A stretch of 64,000 nt of DNA, from assembly GCA_009760855.2 (NCBI GenBank), contig WPIO01000013.1, positions 5,788,001-5,852,000 on the forward strand, written 5' to 3'. Below the pieces are notes generated by a model. It was not told the origin of the DNA. It saw only the letters and a program-made list of their open reading frames with translations, and made no database searches. How positions within the stretch are numbered: the stretch's first letter is position 1; every line of letters starts with the position of its first letter. The translations under genes were made by a program, and so were the position numbers. This document shows positions 37,001 to 48,354 of the stretch, piece by piece. Origin of the DNA: Cristatella mucedo. Lineage: Eukaryota; Bryozoa; Phylactolaemata; Cristatellidae.

Positions 37001-40000
37001 ACCTGCAGTCCACGGGGACTAGCTGAGCTACAGACGACTCGCGAGTTAGCTTCATAGTGTTGCAGAATGTTCGCATATTAGTGGTTGCCGGAATCGCTTG
37101 ATGCACTTTCCAAATGGGATACCCTCCTGACCGAAATGGGGCCACAGATGCCATTTTTTCATTGCTTATTTATGCCATATCGGCTAATTCTTTCGAGAAC
37201 CAGCAACTAACTGGTGACTGCTTCAGCAGATGTACTGAATGCCGGGCTGACTGGTAGTACCAAGTTGGCTAGTAGTAGTGTTGCTCTTTCTTTCTTTCCT
37301 TTGGTATCAGAACCAATGTTTTCCTGTGAATGGTAAGATTTTTGGGTTTGATATGCTCACACTTCGTCTTCATCATCTTTAACGAAGGAATTGTCATGAG
37401 CACTGTAATGTTTGGAGGGAAAGGTATTATTCTTGTTGTAGAGTCGGGTATATTGACCTTACTGCACTAACGAGGTTGATTGGCCATGCTAAGACGGCTG
37501 ATTTCACCAAGGTTAAAGTAGCCAGTCTGTTGCTGGCCCTATCCAACAATGGTGGTAGCTACTTGAAATTGCTCAGTATTTTGAACTAGCTGAATGGTCG
37601 ACGAAGTCTTGTGCAAGCAATTGGATTGGGCAGCTGAAGTATGACGATGCAAGTTTTTCAGTGCTGCTACCCCAAGAGTTATGTACCGAATATGCAGCAT
37701 TATTTATAGGCATACTTGTTTAGATGGTGTTCTAATTTATATATTTTTTGCTAGTTTTGACTCTTCTGATTGGAAATTGCCTTGCCATGCACAGGCATTT
37801 TATGCTTGCCTAGCCAATACTGGAACCCCATGCTCTTAATGGACCTGCCTAATAAATGAGAATTCATGGGTTATCAGTTGTATGGGCATGTGGGTATTTT
37901 TTACCCTCGGAAGATTTTGAGGAGCCGAAGGACTATTGTGCCAAGTTGTCAAGTTGCAAAGATTAAGTGTCCGATGTATCGTAATCCAATGCCGAGTGCA
38001 ACTCTGCCTAGTTGATTACAGATGCAGATGTACACCCACCATTAAAGTTCGTAGGTTGCTTCTTTCCAGGCTCTATGTTCAATGAGTCGTGAATATTAGC
38101 TAGGTGCACTGTATGTCGAAGGCATTCCATTAATGAATCGAGTTTTGCGTGTGTCATTTACTGCAGAGGAAAGACTTGCTATCCTTAGATTAAGTCAAAC
38201 TTCTATCCCCAGATTAAGTCAAGACTGGCTATCGTCTGATTAAGTCAGACTTGCTATCCCCTGATTAAATCCGACTTGTTATCCTCTGATTAAGTCACCT
38301 GTTTATTTGTTGTAATTCGCATTGTTAGTGACAATGAGCCTTGGGAAGTTATCGTGCACACGTAAGTCGTTGAGTGCTGCACTGCCTGTGTGCCCGGCCC
38401 CCGGATATTGCTTGCTATGTATGTGGTTTTTCTCTTGTTCTCTGTGCTTCCGTTGTCGTATCTTACCCCCACCCACCCCACCCCACCCATAACTCCAAAC
38501 ACGAGCACGAAGCTGGTATCTGTCGGATGATCCACCGGCTTGTGCAAGCATGCGCTTATAGTTTGTGCAAAGCTCTGCAACCATGTACTTACAGTTGGTT
38601 CAAAGCTCTGCAACCAGGCTGTCTGTCGTGAGCAGTGCAATTACCACATCACACTTTGTTCTTGCCGACCTATGGTGACCTCCCAATCAAGGATTGCATC
38701 AACTTGAAGCTTTTGCCACTCACTTTTATTTCCCTTAATTCTCTTTTAATGGCCTACCTTTCAGAACTACTTCCCAATCAGGCCGGGCACTGTACCACCT
38801 GCTCTTCTGACTTCGATCGTTTAGCTGTGCCTCGAACCAACCTCAAATCCCCAAGAGACAAGTGCCTTTAGTTCGTATGCTTCCAAACTCGCTACTTGCT
38901 GACGTCACGGCATCCCCTAACTCGACGTTTAAAAAGAAGCTAAAAACTCACCTGTATCACAGCATTTGCTGGGTCCTTGTGATTTTGTCCTTAGTGTGCT
39001 TATATGTGTGCTGACACTGCATTTTACCGCTAACCGTAAAAAGCTGATTCATCAGCATCATTTAGACTGTATAGCAGCAGAAGAGCATTTGCGGCTATCA
39101 GCACCACTTGCAGTGGGCGATAAAATGTGCGATAATGGATCGCCCATTGAAGCACTCGAACTCGCGACCTAGGTCGTCAAGAGAGAGCACCTTACCTCCT
39201 GGACTAATACACAGGGCATGTTGACACTGCATTTCACCAATGGCGATATGGTCGTGCTTCCTTTGCAGTATTTTAAAGTGTGTAGGAGGGTGCTGTGCAA
39301 ATTTATTATCATTATTGTTATTAACAGGTTCTGTAGCTGAAGGAAGTGGCATTTATTTATGCTCGGACAGTGCCTGTAATATCTACTTTTTTAGATAGTG
39401 CCGGTGTTCCGGTCCATGTTTGCAAAGCGACTTTGCTTGTTTTTACAGGCCGAGGACATTCATAAACTTGGAGAGGAAATCGGTACCAAGCTGGCCAAGG
39501 CCGAGCAGCTAGGCGCTGACGGTCACGTGGACGAGTCCATGAAGCTCATGGCAGAGATTGATGAGCTTAACAAGAAGAAGGCTGAGGCAGAGGTAGTTTT
39601 AGAAACGCTGTGAAGTTCGTTAGTTCCTACTGTCGTTTTTGTATGTCGTGCTGCGTTTGCGTAAGGCTGCAGCACTTGATCATTCTCTGCAGACGGACTT
39701 CAGGAATTCCATGCCGGCCTCCAGCTACCAGCAGCAGAAGCTTCGCGTGTGTGATGTATGCGGAGCCTACTTGGGAATTCACGACAATGATCGGCGGCTG
39801 GCCGACCACTTTGGTGGAAAGCTGCATCTGGGCTTCATCACAATCCGAGAGAAGTTGGACGAGCTGAGGGTACTGCTTGTTGAACGGGAGGCGTGCGCAA
39901 TTTCATGCCAAATTAGCAGTAGCTGGCTAAATTGTTGATGGCTAGCTTACCGAAGTGGTCTGACCGACTTAACCGACGATGAGTGGATTTTTAAAATGAT

Positions 40001-41146
40001 AGCTCCAAATAGGTTATGATAATAGCTCCTAGTACGATGTGGTGATCATGTGCTCTTGTTGAAAAGTTTGTGTTTAAGGTTTTACCAGTTACTGCCTACT
40101 GACGTTCTAGCATGTGTTCGTGCTTTCGTGGGCACGTGCATGCACGAGCCGTTTCACACTTAGAGCCCCCAGTTGCTTTATCTGTATTGTTCTGGGCATG
40201 TCGACCAAATTGTCTTTTGCAGTGCAGGCTCTGTGTTGCGTTGTTCATTCTTTACACTAACGGTAAAGTGCTACTTTAGCTTGCTGTGTTGTCATGAAAG
40301 GCTTAACAAAGCCGTTAATTGCAGTTAGTTAGCCTTGTAATGGATATGACATGTGTTGCCCTAGTGGTAGGTAATAACAATAATAATAATAATAATAGTA
40401 TTAAGGTATTTGTATAGCACCCTCTGAGAACTAGATGTCTTTCTAGGCAAGTTGCATATGCTCTCAAGGAAGCATATCAGAATGGAACAGTGATAATAGT
40501 AATAATAATAATAATGCACTCGATAAAGTACCCTCAGAGAACTCAATCTCTTTCTAGGCGCTTTACATTTGCTGCAAAGGGAACACGATTGAATGGTGAG
40601 TAATATCATGCTTGATGAACAGCATGAATAGCATGGTTAGGGGTGACATGCGCAGGCTCAGCTTGCAAATGTGGTTAGTGGCGAGTGATAGCGTGCACAG
40701 GTAGCTACCCGACAAGTCGCTCAATCATCTCGGTCAAGTTTCTCATTATATAGCATACCGGATAACATGACTAGTGTGAATGCGTATGCGTTTATGACGT
40801 CACTCGTGGTGTTTTTTTAGGCTACCATGCCAGAGCGCCGTGCTCAGCGCGAGCAGGCCAGAGATGGGAGAAGAAGGGATAGGGATCGCTCCCACGAACG
40901 GAGTGGTGGGCCTCACCACCGGAGACCCTCGTCGAGGAGCCGCAGTCGTGAAAGGTGTGTGCTGGTGCTTGTCTTTAACGACCGAGGTCAATGTGAATGT
41001 ATTTGTTGACCGTGGTCGTGGCTCAAGCCCTGTGGCACACGTGAAATGCCCGAAGAGAGATTTTAAGCTCTCATGACTCAAACAGAAATCGTTTTCCGTT
41101 GTGACAATTCTTAATTCCTTAGCAGCTATGCAGCAATATGTCAACT

Positions 41147-41240
<94 letters not shown>

Positions 41241-44200
41241 GGGGGTGGGGCTATCCCTTATTCGACATTTGAAAAACCCCATCTTTGACCCCAAACAAGC
41301 AGCCTGTCTCTTCATAAACATGCGGTGGCCATATCTAATGCTGTCTTCTATTGACCGTCCGTGGTGGCTCCAATGCTACCTCGTTTAAATTGAGGAAACA
41401 GCTTGCGAGGTGGCATTACTGAAAGCATCAGCTGCATCAGTAATTTTAGTGATCCGTTTTTTGTGTGATCGTCATAATAGTGTTACTAAGAACAGCATTT
41501 AGACTTGTTTGCAACTTGCTTGTTGGTGATTGCCTGCTAGTTGCCATACGTCGGACTGTCTGCTGGTGTCACATTTTATAGGCACAGCACAGACAGGCAC
41601 AGCAGCTGGTTTTATGGTGCTTGATTATTGTTCCTGCTGCCATTCTAGTAGTGGGTGCAGTCCTGCCATTCCTTCACTGAATTAATGGTAGCTGGGGCCT
41701 TTTTAGTTGTGGGTGACACCCTTAATTTATGGTTTGCAATATAGAGGCTGCTATCTAAGCCATTGGCTACACCTCAATGAACTTGATAAGACCGACAGCC
41801 TCTCTGTCTTATGTCTTGTCATCAGGACCAAGGGGGCTTGACGCTAGTGGCTAGAAACTAAGGCATTACTTGATGGCTTCGATATTAGAGTCGGTCAAGT
41901 GCAAGCGGTTTATATTTTTGATTAAGGCTTGCTGTGGCCTTCTGCATCGCTTCGCTGTCTCTTACTCACATTGGTTTTCTAGGCATGCATATAATGCATG
42001 CAGCCATCGGCAGGGGGATCATGTATAGTTAGGGGCCGGAAGTGGTTGGGCTTCCAGCTTTTTCCTGTTGGTGCTTGCAGTTCAGTTGGAAAACGTGTTT
42101 GGTTTCCCAATAGTGCATTTTTGTTAATTGTTCTTTCCACCATGCTGGCATGTATTGGCAGTCTGTGGGCTCCCTGTTACTTAGTCCAAGCCAGCGTTTA
42201 GCCAGTTTTCCTGCAGCATCTCTTAGTTACCTTTTGCTGGTCAGAAGGTTTATTTGAGTGGTCGGGGAGCTTGCATGATGGAGCGATGCTTATAGTAACC
42301 AGACATTGTGCTAACCTGTGGCCTGATGTGGATGACTTCAAAGACAGGACACTCTTTTACTCACAGCTGAGCCTTGGCATAACAACGGCGATTCGAATCC
42401 TCTGGCCCGCAGTGAATCTGGCCACGTGAAGAACAAAGGTCCCTCTGCAATTAAGTGTGGGACCCGGAACCCGACGGAAGCCAAGCTCTGTGACGATTGT
42501 GTGGTCTCCATAGCACCAGCAAGTCTGGGAATAGAGCAGGCCTGCTCTCTTCGACTTGCAAAATATTCTTCCAATTATGATTGACTCGGATTTTTTCAAC
42601 CTCGTTAGCCATTTCTTCTTTATCATGCTGTGCCGTAGAAGCACAGGTCGAAGTCCACTGTTTGTCTTGAGAAATTAGCTTGGCGTAAATCTTACCATTG
42701 TTCTAATGGTAATGACATCTGCCTTTAAGCCATGAAATTGGTGTAACTTCTTTCAGACGGCCGATGTACAAATTATTATCGGTAAAACACTAGCATGTCA
42801 TATCTCTCAGTAAAGCACTATCATGTCATATCTCACGGGTTGTAGATTAATTTGTCGTCGTTATGTTCGGCGATATTGACTTTGCAAATTCGAGTGCTTG
42901 TTGGATGCAGAGAATCCTTATGACCTTTGCATTTCCGACCACCCGAGTTCACAAGAACATGATCGCATGCTTTGCAAATGATGTGTCAAGTATTTATGCA
43001 AAGGATTATCCTGCTTTATCTTTGTGAGGGTGCCTTTGAAGTAAAGAACATGATGTGAGGCATTATGTGGAAGTTGAGGTGTTGCTTGATCTGCAACTAA
43101 TAGATACCAGGCCCGTGCCCTGTCTTGACTTGTACTGGTTTTGCAGTTGTGCGATAAGTAGCCGTCTTGGAGTTTTGCTGCTCAGTGTCTGACCAGCTGT
43201 TGTTTTTGCTGCTCAGTTGTGTTGATCACTATCTGTATCTATTTAGATCTGTATCTATCGTGTAGGCACTTTAGGATTGCTATCCTACCCAGTTCACTAT
43301 CTGTTAGTGCCTTACCTATTGAGGTAGAAGCAAAAGATCACATGGGCAAGAATCGAAAATGGGGCCTCCAAGGTCCCTTATTTGTGGCGAAAACCTATCC
43401 TCGCCCCTGTTGCACACGGAGGCTGCAGGCACAGGGGTGCTTAGTTTCATGCTTTCAGCTGAATTGTAAAAATATGGCAAGATTGACTTCGGCAAGAAAT
43501 GAATTGGAGTGAAGGTCTTCTGACTCAGCCGCCTCATTTATATAATGGAAGAAAAGCCTTGCAAGCTATGTCACCTCTTGCAGTGAGCGATACATACTTT
43601 CTAGCTGCGCGACTCGAACACACGACCTGGGAGCTGTATGAAAGCTACACCTAAAGTAGGGAGAGAAGAAGCCCTCTCTTCTCTTCGCGGGGTATGGCCA
43701 ACGTGTTCACGTGTCAAGACTCCTAAGCTGTCGTCTGTTTTCAGGAGGCACCGTAGCAGTCGAGGAGACGCCGAGCGCCATCCTGGACGTTCTGGTCGAT
43801 CACGTAGCCGTAGTAGAAGCCGACGATCTCCTAGCCGTGGAGGCACTAGCCGCCATCAGAGAGACCGAAGCCATAGTCGGAGGTTGGATGCCGATGCTCA
43901 TTGCAGCTTACTGTTGCATGTACTGTTGCCTGCACTTCTTACAGTGATCAAGTTACTGCTGACATTGCCTTGAATGAGCTTGACTTGATCGAGGTTGCAA
44001 TAGTTTCTTCGTGAATCAGACATTTTGCATTGCTAGTTTTGTAGGTCGATGCTGTCTTGTTGCTCAGCATCGGCAGTTAAGTTTTGTGGTGAAGCTGCAC
44101 CGAATTCGCCCATCGCCTTGCCATTTGGGCATTGATACTGGTATTATTGCTAGTCACTCATAGACTACCAACGTTGCTAATGGTCATCATATTATCAATG

Positions 44201-45554
44201 GATATGTGGGTGCCCACGTTGGACTCTTGTAAAAGGGAGTTGAGAAGCATATTTAAGGGAGGCAAATTAAGTGCTTCATCCATAAAATGTGCTCCACCTA
44301 GCATTGCTGAGACGATTTGCCTGGCTCACCAAATTTTTGTGACTCCCAGGACAAAACCTTTTGGCTTTGTAATTTTAAGCTAGATGCCTCCATAAAACTG
44401 GCTGCACAAGGTATCATAGAGAAATTTTCATCTACCGTTAATATACTTATCATGTAACTCAGGCCAGAAGTTTACTGCAAAGCACCTGCTTATGTCTTCA
44501 AATTAAAAAAAATGTTCCGAATCAACTACTTAAAATCAAGTAGACATTCATGCCATCTCATGGTTTGTAACATTTTAGACGATATCTCGACATAGATCAT
44601 TCTCTTAATGTTGTTCTCTAGGACACCCCATTACACGTGCAATCCCAAATTCCCTGTAGCATTTCCCAGATACAAGTAATTACAGTCGTACCTCGCGGTA
44701 AGCATGCCGTATATGTTATTCAAGCATCTATCGTTATTGGGAGGTGGCCATGGTGGCCAGCACAAACAAGCAAAGTCTTATCGCTTTCCATGTGGATATC
44801 CGGACATAAAACTACTGGCTATTTATCTAAAATTGATTTAAAAATTAGGCCAGTTGCTTATATGACTTCTGATGTGCGCGACTTGTTTGTTTATAGCCCA
44901 GCTCTTTTTTTTTAAGTACAGCAATCCATGCATTCACCGGTAGTGTGCATCGACAGTTGCAGAGACCCCCATGGTGATGTGTAGCTCTGTGTTTTCTCAC
45001 AAAACTTTGGCAAATTTGTGCCTATTATTTTCTTAGGTCTCAGGATCGAAGAAGGCGGTCGTCACGAAGCAATTCTCGTTCTCGGTCTGCTCAGAAGAGA
45101 CGCAGGTCGCACTCAAGGTCAGTTGAAGTAATAATTTTACGTTTGCGTAGTGCCCTCAGAGAACTTAATCTCTTTCTAGACACTTTACATATGGTGTAAA
45201 GAAAGTAGCCACCGGTTCATCGAGTTCAACAGTCACTGTGCTCTGGTCATAAGTATTTTTAATAATAATAACAGTAATTTCGTGTAACGCCCTCAGAAAA
45301 CGGAATCTCGTTTTTGGCACTTTACAGATGCTGTATAGAAAGCATTACCAAATGATTGGTGATAAGATCCTCAAGCTGCCTCCCTGCATGCTAGCGCAGT
45401 ATAGCTGCAGTTTTACGGCACTCACCGAGCACAGTGAAACGCGACTCATAATTGTTTTAGATCGAGGTCAGACAAAAGCCGAGGTAGCCCTCCAAGTGAG
45501 AGCCGAAGGAAATCCTCTGAGAACGGCGGCGAGCGCAGCCGCGACTACGACTGA
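33986..45554 (+). CDS. LUC7L: LUC7-like U1 snRNP-associated splicing factor, complete, 9 exons
   Basis: Luc7 proteins bind U1 snRNP in the nucleus and influence 5' splice-site choice. Nine exons join into 1134 nt, 377 residues plus stop, close to human LUC7L (about 371). In order: an N-terminal helix DQIRAMLDELMGTARDG; a first CCCH-type finger across VCKSFLLSCCPHDIL and DLGDCPKVH; a coiled coil; RNSMPASSYQQQKLRVC; a C2H2-type finger CDVCGAYLGIHDNDRRLADH to GKLHLGF; and an Arg/Ser-rich tail in four exons ending RSRDYD. All junctions are GT-AG and in phase. It could equally be called LUC7L2, since a pre-duplication orthologue corresponds to both. TSC2 lies upstream in the same orientation. Confidence 0.96.
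34047..34898. other. LUC7L intron 1, no recognised element
   Basis: 852-bp intron without transposon similarity, in contrast to most introns here. Confidence 0.55.
34899..34993 (+). CDS. LUC7L: LUC7L exon 2 (first zinc finger)
   Basis: Acceptor TTATTTTCCAG, donor ACG|GTGAGT. Encodes NPKVCKSFLLSCCPHDILAS with the first Cys ligands of the N-terminal finger, as in LUC7L VCKSHLLDCCPHDILAGT. Confidence 0.96.
34994..36183. other. LUC7L intron 2, no recognised element
   Basis: 1190-bp intron; nothing repetitive or coding recognised. Confidence 0.55.
36184..36393 (+). CDS. LUC7L: LUC7L exon 3
   Basis: Acceptor GTTTTGTAG, donor CAG|GTGAGC; 70 codons, phase 0. Encodes RMDLGDCPKVHDLALRADFE, supplying the last Cys and the His of finger 1, then FINDCDRRTEQAKRKLKETQ, the start of the coiled coil. 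Confidence 0.97.
36394..38171. other. First part of LUC7L intron 3
   Basis: No transposon, RNA gene or exon seen until the minisatellite at 38172. Confidence 0.5.
38172..38296. repeat. 25-bp minisatellite, 5 copies
   Basis: Consensus AGACTTGCTATCCTCTGATT plus AAGTC, repeated five times with 10-25% divergence, exactly 125 bases. Located in LUC7L intron 3. Confidence 0.93.
38545..39318 (+). mobile_element. L2-like LINE C-terminal region and tail, split by a SINE
   Basis: Decayed LVQNSAARL, DLHWLPV, YLSELLPNQAG and 3' UTR, ending TTATTATCATTATTGTTATT. A 33-bp segment of the QNSA region is tandemly duplicated (38552-38583, 38585-38616). Confidence 0.8.
39036..39218 (-). mobile_element. tRNA-derived SINE, family 1
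   Basis: The complement has AGGTCGCGAGTTCGAGTGCT (B box region) and the body ending GCTGCTATACAGTCTAAATG. Inserted in the LINE 3' UTR. Confidence 0.72.
39449..39592 (+). CDS. LUC7L: LUC7L exon 4 (coiled coil)
   Basis: Acceptor TTTTTACAG, donor GAG|GTAGTT; 48 codons. Encodes KLGEEIGTKLAKAEQLGADG and VDESMKLMAEIDELNKKKAE, matching the LUC7L coiled coil LNEEIGKLLAKAEQLGAEG. Confidence 0.97.
39693..39869 (+). CDS. LUC7L: LUC7L exon 5 (second zinc finger)
   Basis: Acceptor CTCTGCAG, donor AGG|GTACTG; 59 codons. Encodes RNSMPASSYQQQKLRVCDVC, AYLGIHDNDRRLADHFGGKL and HLGFITIREKLDELR. The finger ligands C-x2-C and H-x5-H are all kept. Only 100 bp of intron separates it from exon 4. Confidence 0.97.
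39870..40373. other. LUC7L intron 5, first part
   Basis: No recognised feature before the paired LINE tails. Confidence 0.5.
40374..40700 (-). mobile_element. Two nested L2-like 3' ends of different subfamilies
   Basis: 40374-40490 is the GTATAGCACCCTCTGAGAAC subfamily. 40496-40700 is the main GATAAAG/CGCTTTACATTTGC family. The second sits at an ATT-type repeat next to the first. Confidence 0.78.
40821..40954 (+). CDS. LUC7L: LUC7L exon 6 (RS tail)
   Basis: Acceptor GTTTTTTTAG, donor AG|GTGTGT. Encodes ATMPERRAQREQARDGRRRD then SSRSRSRER. The Arg-rich composition is as expected of the LUC7L tail. Ends in phase 2. A SINE begins about 10 bases into the following intron. Confidence 0.88.
40966..41078 (+). 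mobile_element. SINE family 2 at the LUC7L exon 6 donor
   Basis: GTCGTGGCTCAAGCCCTG (B-box-like), then GAAATGCCCGAAGAGAGATT and TTAAGCTCTCATGA. Same order as the 14200 copy. Begins about 10 bases after the 5' splice site. Confidence 0.6.
41150..41237. repeat. (GA)n microsatellite
   Basis: About 88 perfect bases of GA in LUC7L intron 6. Confidence 0.98.
41238..43526. other. LUC7L intron 6, mostly unrecognised
   Basis: Contains a 28-bp tandem duplication at 42782-42837 (unit GTAAAACACTAGCATGTCAT and on). Otherwise no transposon or exon-like feature. Confidence 0.6.
43527..43640 (-). mobile_element. tRNA-derived SINE, family 1, truncated
   Basis: CCGCCTCATTTATATAATGG and GCGACTCGAACACACGACCT match the complement of the SINE body and B box. 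The tRNA A-box end is missing. Confidence 0.65.
43745..43882 (+). CDS. LUC7L: LUC7L exon 7 (RS tail)
   Basis: Acceptor CTGTTTTCAG, donor AG|GTTGGA. Encodes GRSGRSRSRSRSRRSPSRGG and RDRSHSRR. Phase 2 on both sides, so this exon could be skipped without changing frame. Confidence 0.88.
43883..45036. other. LUC7L intron 7, no recognised element
   Basis: About 1.15 kb without transposon or exon similarity. Confidence 0.5.
45037..45117 (+). CDS. LUC7L: LUC7L exon 8 (RS tail)
   Basis: Acceptor TATTTTCTTAG, donor AG|GTCAGT; 81 nt. Encodes SQDRRRRSSRSNSRSRSAQK and RRRSHS. Symmetric phase 2, also skippable in frame. Confidence 0.87.
45127..45345 (-). mobile_element. Two L2-like 3' tails in LUC7L intron 8
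   Basis: 45127-45245 and 45260-45345 each contain a degraded hairpin (GCCCTCAGAGAACTTAATCT; GCCCTCAGAAAACGGAATCT), the second after AATAATAATAACAGTAA. Confidence 0.7.
45461..45554 (+). CDS. LUC7L: LUC7L terminal exon
   Basis: Acceptor AATTGTTTTAG. Encodes SRSDKSRGSPPSESRRKSSE and NGGERSRDYD followed by TGA. Confidence 0.88.
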
Positions 45555-45753
45555 GCTGCTCTGCACCACTCTGTGGCAGGGCCAAGACCTGCTCACCTGT
45601 AGATTCACTGTACAAGTTGTCTTTCGATGATACTGCAGACTTCTTCCTGTGGCAGAAGTATAATTGATTGGGATAGTAATGGCAGCTGTGCCTACCCGCT
45701 GGTAATCGGCCGAGCATGTACTATAGGCACATTGGGCTGGGTTGCATGCACAA

Positions 45754-45759
45754 AATAAA
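45754..45759 (+). promoter_or_regulatory. LUC7L: LUC7L polyadenylation signal
   Basis: AATAAA 200 bases after the LUC7L stop, at the edge of unique sequence. It implies a 3' UTR of roughly 220 bases. Confidence 0.6.
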
Positions 45760-45877
45760 TGCTGTTGCTGCAGCTTAAGCGCGATAAGTTTTTTTTATGA
45801 GCCATGCTTACCACCTACCATTGCGTAGGACAGTTAAAGTTCCGTAAACGTAGCATTCTGCAAGCCTTAATATTGTA

Positions 45878-45879
<2 letters not shown>

Positions 45880-45931
<52 letters not shown>

Positions 45932-45932
45932 C

Positions 45933-45969
<37 letters not shown>

Positions 45970-45976
45970 CGCGCGA

Positions 45977-46015
<39 letters not shown>
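45880..46015. repeat. (GT)n/(GTGC)n microsatellite
   Basis: Alternating GT with GTGCGTGC segments, 135 bases. Alternating purine-pyrimidine throughout, a Z-DNA-prone composition. Confidence 0.97.
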
Positions 46016-46016
<1 letters not shown>

Positions 46017-46059
46017 ATGCCAGTATTCGGGATGATCCCCTGCTGGAAAGGAAGCAATT

Positions 46060-47010
46060 CAATTGGTTAGGGATAATAGGAAGTGTCAGCACCGCATAAG
46101 CACTCACATTCACATGAGCGAAACATAGCGGAACTAATGTAGGGCCGTAGCCTGTACCTCTGAGAAGCCGAGAAGACAAGTTGGTTTTGAGCTACAGTGT
46201 TCGATAGGGCAACGGAAGTCTCTGTCGGGTGACATACGGTTGCTTGAGACACCATCTCACGAAAGTAGAGTGAAAGTGATGATGAGCGTAGCTGAGTCAG
46301 GTGTGCTGTCGAGGAAGTGAATGTCGTGGAGGTTGCAGTGTAGGACGTCAGGAAATGATGTGCCCGAGTCGGCAGCAGGAGAAAGCTTGTTAGAAATAAA
46401 GATAAGTGACATGCATAATTCAATGGCTTCGTTTCAAATGTTGAAAGGTGAGTTGATGTCGGTTGGAGAGTTAATTGAGTCGCGGCCTCTTGAAGATTTG
46501 AGCGTAGGCATAGCTACACGACCCGTCTGATGAGAGGTCTATGCGATTATTGAGCAAGTTCAGATGTCGAGCCGGGCGTCACAAATGCATGGACTAGCTT
46601 CGCCATAATACCCTTAATTAAGTAAGACCGAGCTCTTGCTTTTATGTAGCTGAAAACAAGCCGACAACAAAGCTGATATGGCCATGTATGGAGAAGTCAT
46701 AATAGGAGGCATTTGCTGGCCGATCCAATCTTGTAGGTGATGCTTTGCTGTTCCTTTGGGACGGGTTTGCCTATTCGATAGATCTTGACGTAATTCAAGA
46801 CGGTTGGCTGCCTTCCAACTACGGTGGTGGGAAATCTCAGCTGGGAGCAAGCTGCGGATCTAACGTGCTAGAGGGTTAGAACGAATGGAAGCACAATTAC
46901 AGCTGTACTTCGTGTGCACGGAAATGAAGGCTTGGCTTGTTAGCGACTATTACATCGGCAAAGGGTAGGGTATGAATTGTAAGAAGTGCCCAGAACTCTA
47001 TCCCATACCC
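46060..47010 (-). mobile_element. Degenerate L2-like LINE, mixed family A/B similarity
   Basis: Minus-strand remnants include HDLLHCNLHDIHFLDSTPDS-like residues of family B 3' sequence, and TTACATCGGCAAAGGG near 46950 matching antisense of LADVIA. Boundaries are vague and decay is heavy. Confidence 0.5.
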
Positions 47011-48354
47011 CAAAGGCTCAGCAATGCTAGTGATGGTCAGGTGAGACGATAGGAAGTCAAGACGAAATTAGTGATACTAGTATCAAACGCGACTAAGGAT
47101 AGTAAAGGTCAACGTCTGTAGTTTTGGATTGTGCACTCGTGGTTCAGGTATGTTCTTATAGCAGCTAGACTTGGCCTTAATTTGGATGGATTGGTGCCAC
47201 TTATAATAGTCTTTGTATGAAGTCTATCGATAGTCAGTCCCAACCGTCGGTATACTATACTCAGCATAACCTTAGTAGTGCATAGGTAGACGTCTTCAGT
47301 AAAACAGCTTAATTGTTATTGGCGGAATTGTTCGGCGGATAGGCACAATAATGAGATTTCGGTAGTAGGGAATTAGGAAAGCTAGAATTCATGCTGGACG
47401 CGAGGTGGGTCTCTTACTAATCGAATGGCGTAGCAAGTGCACTTTCAATTCCTATGGAACGGTCGCCTGCGATGGTGCTCGGTAGCAGTTGGAGTTGGCA
47501 GTTATCTCTACTCGGCACCGTAGGCAAGCTTCGGAGCATCATCGCGACCAACGATGTGCTCACATTCAAATTGAGAGAAATTATTACTTGAGGTGCCACC
47601 CTAGTAATGGTGTCCCAACTTCTAAGGTATCTACTCCTACGCGATGACACTGGACTTTCATTTAGACCCTTAGTTCAGAAGCGTAGGCCTCCAACTCGAT
47701 ACGTCTCCCCAGTATAAGTTTTTCTCACCGGGAAGACTAAGAGACTTGTAACTCTTATTGTAATTGGTTGCAATTACCCGAGACATATAAATTTAGGCAT
47801 TTATCAATGGAGGGAAATCCTTTGCGACTGGTAACTGTGGAGCAGACCTGTTAAATCTAGTCCTGGACTCTGCTGAAGAGACGCAACGAGGTCTATCAAT
47901 ATCTACGATTGATGTGAAAGCGGTTGTTTTTGCACCTACTGTTGCTCTCTTTGTCAGTGCACGAAGCTTGGGTAATTATTACAGCCATTGTTTAATTGCT
48001 TCGTTGGGTAGGGGGAGCTCATATGAGCCGAACCAACAGGTCGTAGCTAATAAGGCTAGCAGGACTTGATTACCGATTGCATTATTATGAATTCGGAGAC
48101 AATAGTTGTTTACGAAAAATGCCAGTAATCGGTACATGACATTGCCACTTTTGCAGCCATCCAAATACTTTGCTACTGAATGCGTACACAGTGTATGCAT
48201 AGGCATCTAAATTGTGTTATATATATACAAGCTATTTTTTATCACAAAAGCACAGATATCCATTGGTTTACGTAAACTTGATGTGTTGTTTACATAAACT
48301 TGATGTGATCTATCGATCAGTGTGAGGATGAACTATAATAACAATATCTTTGAT
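47011..48354. other. Gene-poor sequence
   Basis: May include further decayed LINE RT upstream of the previous element. Nothing assignable with confidence. Confidence 0.4.

Noticed and set aside
38172-38296. CRISPR-like array
   Set aside because: Adjacent 25-bp units with no spacers: a minisatellite in an animal intron.
39012-39238. Target-site duplication of the SINE at 39036
   Set aside because: TGACACTGCATTTTACC recurs on both sides, but the LINE 3' UTR itself contains repeated TGACACTG phrases, so it is not diagnostic.
45808-46179. Thr/His- and Cys/Val-rich ORFs
   Set aside because: Translation of the GT/CA microsatellite.
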